Positions 58,670-64,000 of a DNA stretch of 64,000 nucleotides are shown piece by piece. The stretch covers positions 124,001 to 188,000 of the forward strand of contig NZ_JAAVUX010000003.1 of NCBI RefSeq assembly GCF_018449655.1, read 5' to 3'. The position numbers and the translations under genes are program-made. Origin of the DNA: Pseudomonas sp. dw_358 (GTDB lineage Bacteria; Pseudomonadota; Gammaproteobacteria; Pseudomonadales; Pseudomonadaceae). The notes beneath the pieces were generated by a model. The model worked only from the letters and a program-made list of their open reading frames with translations, did no database searches and was not told the origin of the DNA. Within the stretch, counting starts at the first letter, position 1. Every line of letters begins with the position of its first letter.

Positions 58670-61152
58670 TGACCCCCACGCCGCTGCGTCACCTGCTGTA
58701 TGGCGCCTTGCGCCGGGTCCTGTACTTCTGGGTGCGCTCGGAAACCATCAACCAGTCCTCGTTCAACCTCGACCTGGACCGCAGCCGCCCGGTGTTCTAC
58801 GCCCTGCAATCGCCGTCGCTGAGCGACCTCGCGGTGCTTGACCACGAGTGCACCAAAGCCGGCCTGCCCCGGCCGGTACTACCGGTCGCAGTCGGCGACC
58901 TGATGGAGTCCGATGCGTTTTTCTACCTGACCCCGGCGCCGGACTGGCTTGGCCGTCAGGACAAGCGCGGTGCCCCGCCGACCCTCCAGCGCTTGGTGAC
59001 CGCGCTGCAGAATGACGCGGTGCCAGACGCCCAGATAATCCCCATCAGCGTGTTCTGGGGCCAGTCTCCGGCGAGTGAGTCAAGCCCGTGGAAGCTGCTG
59101 TTCGCCGACAGCTGGGCAGTCACCGGGCGCCTGCGCAAACTGCTCAGCATCGTCGCCCTGGGCCGCAAGACCCGGGTGCAGTTCTCCGCGCCCATCCATT
59201 TGCGCGAACTGGTCCAGCAGAACAAGGACCACGAACGCACGGTGCGCATGACCCAACGCCTGCTACGGGTGCACTTTCGCAACCTGAAGGCGGCAGTGAT
59301 CGGGCCGGACATCTCCCACCGCCGCAACCTGGTCAAGGGGCTGGTCCACGCACCCCAGGTGCGCGAAGCCATCGCCGCCGAGGCGGCCCGCGAAAATATC
59401 GCCCTGGACAAGGCGCAGGACAAGGCCCTGCACTATGGCAACGAGATCGCCTCGGACTACACCTATACGGCAATCCGCTTCCTCGAAGTGGTGCTCAGCT
59501 GGTTCTGGAACAAGATCTACGACGGCATCAAGGTCAACCACCTGGAGAGTGTGCAAGACATCGCCCAGGGCCACGAGATCGTCTACGTCCCCTGTCACCG
59601 CAGCCACATCGACTACCTGCTGCTCAGCTATTTGCTGTTTCGCAACGGCCTGACCCCGCCCCATGTCGCGGCCGGGATCAACCTGAACATGCCGGTGGTC
59701 GGCAGCCTGCTGCGCCGGGGCGGGGCGTTTTTCATGCGCCGTACCTTCAAGGGCAACCCGCTGTACACCGCCGTGTTCAACGAATACCTGCACACGCTGT
59801 TCAGCAAAGGCTTCCCGGTGGAGTATTTCGTCGAGGGTGGTCGTTCGCGTACCGGGCGTATGCTGCAACCCAAGACCGGCATGCTGGCCATTACCGTGCG
59901 CAGCTTCCTGCGTTCATCGCGGATGCCGGTGGCGTTCGTGCCGGTGTATATCGGCTATGAGCGTGTACTGGAAGGCCGGACCTACCTCGGTGAGTTGCGC
60001 GGGGCCAGCAAGAAGAAAGAGTCGATTCTCGATATCTTCAAAGTCTTCAGCGCGCTGAAGCAGCGCTTCGGCCAGGTGGCGGTGAATTTCGGCGAGCCGA
60101 TCAAGCTCGCCGAGTTTCTCGATCAGCAACATCCGCAATGGCGCGACGAAACGCCGGACCCGCACTTCAAACCGGCCTGGCTCAACGCGACGACCCAGCG
60201 TCTGGGCTTGACCGTGGCCCAACGCATCAACGAAGCAGCAGCCATCAACCCGGTCAACATGGTCGCCATGGCCCTGCTCGCCACCAGCAAGCTGGCCCTG
60301 GACGAGCGCGCGCTGGCCCGCGTCCTGGACCTGTACCTGACCCTGATGCGTCAGGTGCCCTATTCACCCCACATCAGCTTGCCCGAGGGTGATGGCAAGG
60401 TATTGATCGAGTACGTGCGCGGCATGAATTTGCTCAGCGAGCAGAAAGACGCGTTGGGGCGGATCCTCTACCTGGACGAGCAGCACGCGGTGCTGATGAC
60501 CTATTACCGCAATAACGTCCTGCATATCTTTGCTCTGCCGTCGCTGCTGGCGTGCTTTTTCCAAAGCGCGTCTCGCATGAGCCGCGAGCAGATCCTGCGT
60601 TATACCCGCGCCTTGTACCCGTACCTGCAAGCCGAACTGTTCCTGCGCTGGAGCCTGGAAGAGCTGGACGCCGTGGTCGATCAATGGCTCATGGCGTTTG
60701 TCGAGCAGGGCCTGCTGCGCTTCGACAACCAGATGTACCTGCGCCCGGCGCCCAGTTCGCGACTGTTCGTGCTGCTGACCCTGCTGTCGCGGGCCATTGC
60801 CCAGACCTTGCAGCGGTTCTACATGGCCACCTCACTGCTGATCAACAGCGGCCAGGACAGCCTCGACGCCGTGGAGCTGGAGGACCTGTGCGTGGTCATG
60901 GCCCAGCGCCTGTCGATCCTGCACGGGCTCAATGCACCGGAATTCTTCGACAAGAGCCTGTTCCGGCACTTCATTGCGCAGCTGGTCGACCAAGGCGTCC
61001 TGCGCAAGAACGAAGCCGGCAAGCTGGGTTATCACGAGGCCCTGGGCGAGTTGGCAGAGGGGATGGCCAAGCGGGTGCTGCCGGCGGAGATCCGCCTTTC
61101 GATCCGCCAGGTGGCGTTGCAGCGAGGGGATGAGGGCGAGATACCGGTGTAA
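58666..61152 (+). CDS. plsB: Glycerol-3-phosphate O-acyltransferase PlsB
   Basis: This 828-residue inner-membrane enzyme performs the first acylation of glycerol 3-phosphate in phospholipid synthesis, using acyl-CoA or acyl-ACP. The acyltransferase motifs are [10 protein letters not shown] (HX4D, near residue 311), [20 protein letters not shown] and the block 4 segment [11 protein letters not shown]. Length is typical of PlsB. It is preceded by the hypothetical gene with an ATGA overlap and followed by a family B repeat. Confidence 0.97.
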   Translation: MMTPTPLRHLLYGALRRVLYFWVRSETINQSSFNLDLDRSRPVFYALQSPSLSDLAVLDHECTKAGLPRPVLPVAVGDLMESDAFFYLTPAPDWLGRQDKRGAPPTLQRLVTALQNDAVPDAQIIPISVFWGQSPASESSPWKLLFADSWAVTGRLRKLLSIVALGRKTRVQFSAPIHLRELVQQNKDHERTVRMTQRLLRVHFRNLKAAVIGPDISHRRNLVKGLVHAPQVREAIAAEAARENIALDKAQDKALHYGNEIASDYTYTAIRFLEVVLSWFWNKIYDGIKVNHLESVQDIAQGHEIVYVPCHRSHIDYLLLSYLLFRNGLTPPHVAAGINLNMPVVGSLLRRGGAFFMRRTFKGNPLYTAVFNEYLHTLFSKGFPVEYFVEGGRSRTGRMLQPKTGMLAITVRSFLRSSRMPVAFVPVYIGYERVLEGRTYLGELRGASKKKESILDIFKVFSALKQRFGQVAVNFGEPIKLAEFLDQQHPQWRDETPDPHFKPAWLNATTQRLGLTVAQRINEAAAINPVNMVAMALLATSKLALDERALARVLDLYLTLMRQVPYSPHISLPEGDGKVLIEYVRGMNLLSEQKDALGRILYLDEQHAVLMTYYRNNVLHIFALPSLLACFFQSASRMSREQILRYTRALYPYLQAELFLRWSLEELDAVVDQWLMAFVEQGLLRFDNQMYLRPAPSSRLFVLLTLLSRAIAQTLQRFYMATSLLINSGQDSLDAVELEDLCVVMAQRLSILHGLNAPEFFDKSLFRHFIAQLVDQGVLRKNEAGKLGYHEALGELAEGMAKRVLPAEIRLSIRQVALQRGDEGEIPV

Positions 61153-61161
61153 CCGGTACCC

Positions 61162-61245
61162 GCAGGACCGGGCTTGCTCGGGAACGGGTGTACGCGATAG
61201 CCGTACAGAGTGGTGGTGCCAGTGTTCCCGAGCAAGCTACGCCCC
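61162..61245. repeat. REP-like inverted repeat, family B copy 3
   Basis: GCAGGACCGGGCTTGCTCGGGAAC (61162-61185, described by its arms) is followed by the exact inverted 13-mer pair CTTGCTCGGGAAC at 61173-61185 and GTTCCCGAGCAAG at 61224-61236. The left part shares GCAGGACCG with the elements at 16695 and 43245. It follows plsB and may stabilise or terminate its transcript. Confidence 0.7.
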
Positions 61246-61295
61246 ACCTCCAAATTGGACTAGCCTTCATGCATCCCCCTGCTCTGGTGAACCCC

Positions 61296-61688
61296 ATGCA
61301 CAAAATCCTGCTCATGGCCGCTGTTCTGGCGCTCGGCGGCTGTTCCACGTTCTCGCACAAAGCTTCGCTGGAAGGCGAAGTCGTGTACTTGCAACGCATC
61401 GCCCTGCCGCCTTCCGCCCATCTCAACGTCAAGCTGCAGGACGTATCCCTGGCCGATGCCCCCGCTATCGCCCTGGCTGAATACGATGGTCCGATCACCG
61501 GCCAGGTGCCCATCCCCTGGCGGCTGGTGTACCACCCGAAGGACGTCAAACCGGGCCATCGCTACTCGGTCAGTGCGCGAATCGAGGCGGGGGGCCATTT
61601 GTTATTCGTCACTACCGCGCATCATGACGTACAGTTGAACGGCCAAGACCCGCAGCCGTTGAGGATTCGGGTCGATCCGGCGCAATAA
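61296..61688 (+). CDS. YbaY-family lipoprotein
   Basis: This 130-residue protein begins MHKILLMAAVLALGGCSTF, with the lipobox LGGC marking lipidation. The mature part is a beta-rich YbaY/YscW-like domain (VVYLQRIALPPSAHLNVKLQDVSLADAPA). I chose the ATG at 61296 with GGTGA upstream; an ATG nine codons earlier is also in frame but would put charged residues ahead of a normal signal peptide. The function of the family is poorly known, with links to envelope proteins or secretion pilotins. Confidence 0.85.
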   Translation: MHKILLMAAVLALGGCSTFSHKASLEGEVVYLQRIALPPSAHLNVKLQDVSLADAPAIALAEYDGPITGQVPIPWRLVYHPKDVKPGHRYSVSARIEAGGHLLFVTTAHHDVQLNGQDPQPLRIRVDPAQ

Positions 61689-61721
61689 ACGTCCCGTTCC
61701 CCTTGTCTTCAGGATTTGCCC

Positions 61722-62414
61722 ATGATTCGTCGTTTGCTCGCTGTTTCCGCCCTGTCACTTGCCGGCCTGTTGCTGTCTGCCAACGCCATGGCCCTGTCGC
61801 TGGGCAGCCTGTCGCAGCAGGACGCCGGTGGTGGGCTCAAGGATGCCTTGACCCAGGGCGCGCAAGTGGCCGTTCAGCAACTGGGCGTGCCCGGGGGCTT
61901 CAGCAACAACCCGGACGTGCGCATCGAGCTGCCGGGCAAGCTCGGCAAAGTCGCCAAGACCATGGAGAAACTGGGCATGGGCGCCCAGGTGCAATCACTG
62001 GAAACCAGCATGAACCAGGCCGCCGAGGCCGCCATGCCCCAGGCCCAGGCGCTGCTGGTGGACGCAGTGAAGAAGATGACCTTGACCGATGCCAAGGGCA
62101 TCCTCACCGGCGGCAAGGATTCGGCCACCGAATACTTGAGCAAGACCAGCCGCGACCAGATTCGCGCCAAGTTTCTGCCCATCGTCAAGCAAGCCACCGA
62201 CAAGGTCGGCCTGGCGCAGAAATACAACAGCTTTGCCGGCCAGGCCGCCAGCCTGGGCGTGGTGGACAGCAAGGACGCCAACGTCGAAGGCTACGTGACC
62301 GAGAAGGCCCTGGACGGGCTGTTCAAGATGATCGCCAAGCAAGAAGAAAACATCCGCGCCAACCCGATGGCGGCGGCCACCAGCCTGGCCAAGAAAGTGT
62401 TCAGCGCGCTTTGA
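61722..62414 (+). CDS. DUF4197-family periplasmic protein
   Basis: This 230-residue protein starts with a signal peptide (MIRRLLAVSALSLAGLLLSANAMA). The mature chain is helical with the DUF4197-type segments LKDALTQGAQVAVQQLG and GILTGGKDSATEYLSK, and TEKALDGLFKMIAKQEENIR near the C terminus. AGGATTTGCCC precedes the ATG. Function unknown. It is convergent with rsmJ, seven bases apart. Confidence 0.9.
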   Translation: MIRRLLAVSALSLAGLLLSANAMALSLGSLSQQDAGGGLKDALTQGAQVAVQQLGVPGGFSNNPDVRIELPGKLGKVAKTMEKLGMGAQVQSLETSMNQAAEAAMPQAQALLVDAVKKMTLTDAKGILTGGKDSATEYLSKTSRDQIRAKFLPIVKQATDKVGLAQKYNSFAGQAASLGVVDSKDANVEGYVTEKALDGLFKMIAKQEENIRANPMAAATSLAKKVFSAL

Positions 62415-62421
62415 GGGGCGT

Positions 62422-63210
62422 TCACCCCTTCAACGCCTTCTTGGCATAGATGTCATACCGGCTCGACTTGCCCTCCAGCGTATGGGAGGGCTTGGCCCCT
62501 TCGATGCACGGTGCCTTGCGGGGGCGCTTGACCACCACCCGGTGACTGGCCAGGGCCAGGGCAGCGGCCAGCAAGGCAGGGGCATCAAGGTCATCGCCCA
62601 CCAGCGGGCGGAACAGGCGCATCTCCTTCTTCACCAGCGCGCTCTTGTCGCGGTGGGGGAACATCGGGTCGAGGTAGATCACCTGGGGCGGCACGTCCTG
62701 CCACTGGGCAATCAACTCGATGGAATTACCCTGCAGCAAGCGCATGCGCTGGACGATGACGGCTACGTCGGGGTCCGCCGCCGCTCGCTGCAGGCCGTCC
62801 TCCAGCAAGGCCGCGATGATTGGCTGGCGCTCGATCAAACTCATCTGACAGCCCAGGCTGGCCAGCACAAAACCATCCTTGCCCAGCCCCGCCGTGGCAT
62901 CCAGTACCGCCGGGCGCACACCGGGCTGCACCCCGACCGCCTTGGCAATCATCTGCCCGGCACCGCCGCCGAACAGCCGCCGGTGCGCCGCGCCACCCTC
63001 GACAAAGTCGACCCGCACCGGGCCTGGCGCATCGTCGCTCAACTGTTGCAACTGCAGGCCGATATCGGTGACTTGCAAGGCAAACTCCGCGGCGTCGATG
63101 TGCAGCGGCAAGCCCAGGCGCTGTGCCCACTGCTCGGCTGCGGCCTGATGAGAGGCACCATGCGCCTGCACCTCGATGCGGGTGTGTGACTGTTGTGACG
63201 ATGGTTCCAC
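62422..63210 (-). CDS. rsmJ: 16S rRNA (guanine1516-N2)-methyltransferase RsmJ
   Basis: This 262-residue SAM-dependent methyltransferase has [19 protein letters not shown] as the SAM motif near residue 105 and [21 protein letters not shown] (split here: YLDPMFPHR) as the catalytic DPMFP motif near 180. The start is a GTG at 63210 ([11 protein letters not shown]) with only a weak ribosome site. The C-terminal YDIYAKKAL is typical of the family. It is divergent from the 205-residue gene at 63307. Confidence 0.93.
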   Translation of the reverse strand: MEPSSQQSHTRIEVQAHGASHQAAAEQWAQRLGLPLHIDAAEFALQVTDIGLQLQQLSDDAPGPVRVDFVEGGAAHRRLFGGGAGQMIAKAVGVQPGVRPAVLDATAGLGKDGFVLASLGCQMSLIERQPIIAALLEDGLQRAAADPDVAVIVQRMRLLQGNSIELIAQWQDVPPQVIYLDPMFPHRDKSALVKKEMRLFRPLVGDDLDAPALLAAALALASHRVVVKRPRKAPCIEGAKPSHTLEGKSSRYDIYAKKALKG

Positions 63211-63306
63211 CGATCAAAATCCCATGAAAAAAATTAAACCAATCGCCGAGTCCGCCGATAAGCCCTGTATCCGGTATTTAGCCGACACCTGATTGCAGCG
63301 ACCCAC

Positions 63307-63924
63307 ATGTCCAACCTGACCACTACATCGCCAGGATATATCTCGCCCGTTGGCGACTATGCCCTGAAAAACTCCCAGGCCCTGGGCGGCGTCAGCCACC
63401 TGTGGCAGGATTTTTTCGCCCGCGCGATGCAGGACCAGCAAAGCCAGGACAGCACTGACGTCAGCGCCGCAACGGTCGTCACCGACGTCGCTGCCGAACC
63501 CACTGCAGGCAGCGACTGGCTGGCGCAGGTCAACATGCAGCGTTTGTGCGACGTGAAGGGTACCGAGGTCAAGCCGCCGGAGCCACTGTTCCTGCCCATC
63601 GCCGAGTTCGACACCGACCTGCTGGACAAGGCTGCACCGCCCTTCAGCGCCGATGAACTGACCGCACAACAAAAGCAGCTGGATTTCGACAGTGGGTGGG
63701 TCCGCCCACTGGTACTCAATGCTGGCCAGGACCTCGGTGAACCCGGCCCTGCGCCGCGCCCACGAGCCCTGAACCTGCCGATTGCCGAATTCGAATGGGA
63801 GCTGGCCGACAAGCCTGCCGAACCCTACGACAGCCAGACCCTGGCCAGACAACAGACCGACCTGGACTTCGACCATCACTGGGCGGCCCCGGTGGTGGTG
63901 CAGAACTTGCGCATTTCGGCCTGA
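63307..63924 (+). CDS. Hypothetical protein with two tandem 44-residue repeats
   Basis: This 205-residue acidic soluble protein (MSNLTTTSPGYISPVGDYAL...) lacks a signal peptide or membrane segment. The second half has two tandem copies of a unit beginning LPIAEF and containing W/F-D-x-W (LPIAEFDTDLLDK...QLDFDSGWVRPLV and LPIAEFEWELADK...DLDFDHHWAAPVV). Homologues of the same layout seem to accompany rsmJ in pseudomonads (PA3681 position in P. aeruginosa). Function unknown. Confidence 0.8.
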   Translation: MSNLTTTSPGYISPVGDYALKNSQALGGVSHLWQDFFARAMQDQQSQDSTDVSAATVVTDVAAEPTAGSDWLAQVNMQRLCDVKGTEVKPPEPLFLPIAEFDTDLLDKAAPPFSADELTAQQKQLDFDSGWVRPLVLNAGQDLGEPGPAPRPRALNLPIAEFEWELADKPAEPYDSQTLARQQTDLDFDHHWAAPVVVQNLRISA

Positions 63925-63928
63925 CCCC

Positions 63929-64000
63929 CTACAGCAGCCCTAACTGTTCAGCCTCCAAGGGTTCTGCCTCGACAACCGGCAAGCCAGGCAAGCGCTCCCT
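63929..64000 (-). CDS. C-terminal end of an unidentified protein (continues past the right edge)
   Basis: The reverse strand ends with 23 sense codons, RERLPGLPVVEAEPLEAEQL and three more, and a TAG at 63929-63931. Third-position GC bias supports coding and the position is convergent with the previous gene. Too little is visible to name it. Confidence 0.45.
   Translation of the reverse strand, partial: RERLPGLPVVEAEPLEAEQLGLL

Overview
The window is a stretch of core chromosome from a Pseudomonas of the fluorescens/putida type. The evidence is gene order (recX-recA-pncC-mutS-fdxA-rsmZ-rpoS-nlpD-pcm-surE-truD-ispF, then ispD-ftsB-eno-kdsA-pyrG-tilS-accA-dnaE-rnhB-lpxB-lpxA-fabZ-lpxD-skp-bamA-rseP-dxr-cdsA-uppS-frr-[pyrH]-tsf-rpsB), strongly GC-rich third positions, Pseudomonas-type REP palindromes between genes, and a Gac/Rsm small RNA beside rpoS. 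I saw no tRNA, rRNA, prophage, transposase or CRISPR array.

Layout. 1-4.7 kb: the start of a DTW-domain tRNA-modifying enzyme, a small secreted protein of the PA3611 family, an orphan ribbon-helix-helix protein, a LOG-family nucleotidase, and the SOS genes recX/recA (with a LexA box) and pncC. 4.8-13.6 kb: mutS and fdxA on the plus strand, then minus-strand rsmZ, rpoS, nlpD, pcm, surE, truD and ispF (stress sigma factor, its regulatory RNA, envelope and repair genes). 13.7-16.7 kb: the glutathione-dependent formaldehyde pathway (fghA, frmA) with its divergent LysR regulator. 16.8-42.1 kb: a nearly unbroken minus-strand block for isoprenoid, cell division, glycolysis, KDO, CTP, fatty acid, replication, lipid A, outer-membrane biogenesis and translation functions, with many ATGA/GTGA stop-start overlaps. 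42.4-64 kb: mainly plus-strand genes: map, glnD, the lysine/DAP genes dapC, dapD and dapE, the cysteine desulfurase set csdA-csdE-tcdA, an NdvB-like glucan synthase, rlmA, plsB and several envelope or hypothetical proteins.

The most unusual feature is at 40.08-40.24 kb. The normally invariant, essential pyrH (UMP kinase) between tsf and frr is reduced to a short, frameshifted, internally deleted remnant. Its last codons and its ATGA overlap with frr survive, and an intrinsic terminator stands upstream. A functional UMP kinase must therefore be encoded elsewhere, or the sequence is wrong here. The remnant lies where transcription of the downstream frr-uppS-cdsA-dxr-rseP-bamA block would have to start. 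Other points of interest are rsmZ with a complete upstream control region (palindromic GacA-type site and an exact IHF match), two families of REP doublets, and a dispersed intergenic repeat with a GCGGTT hexanucleotide array.
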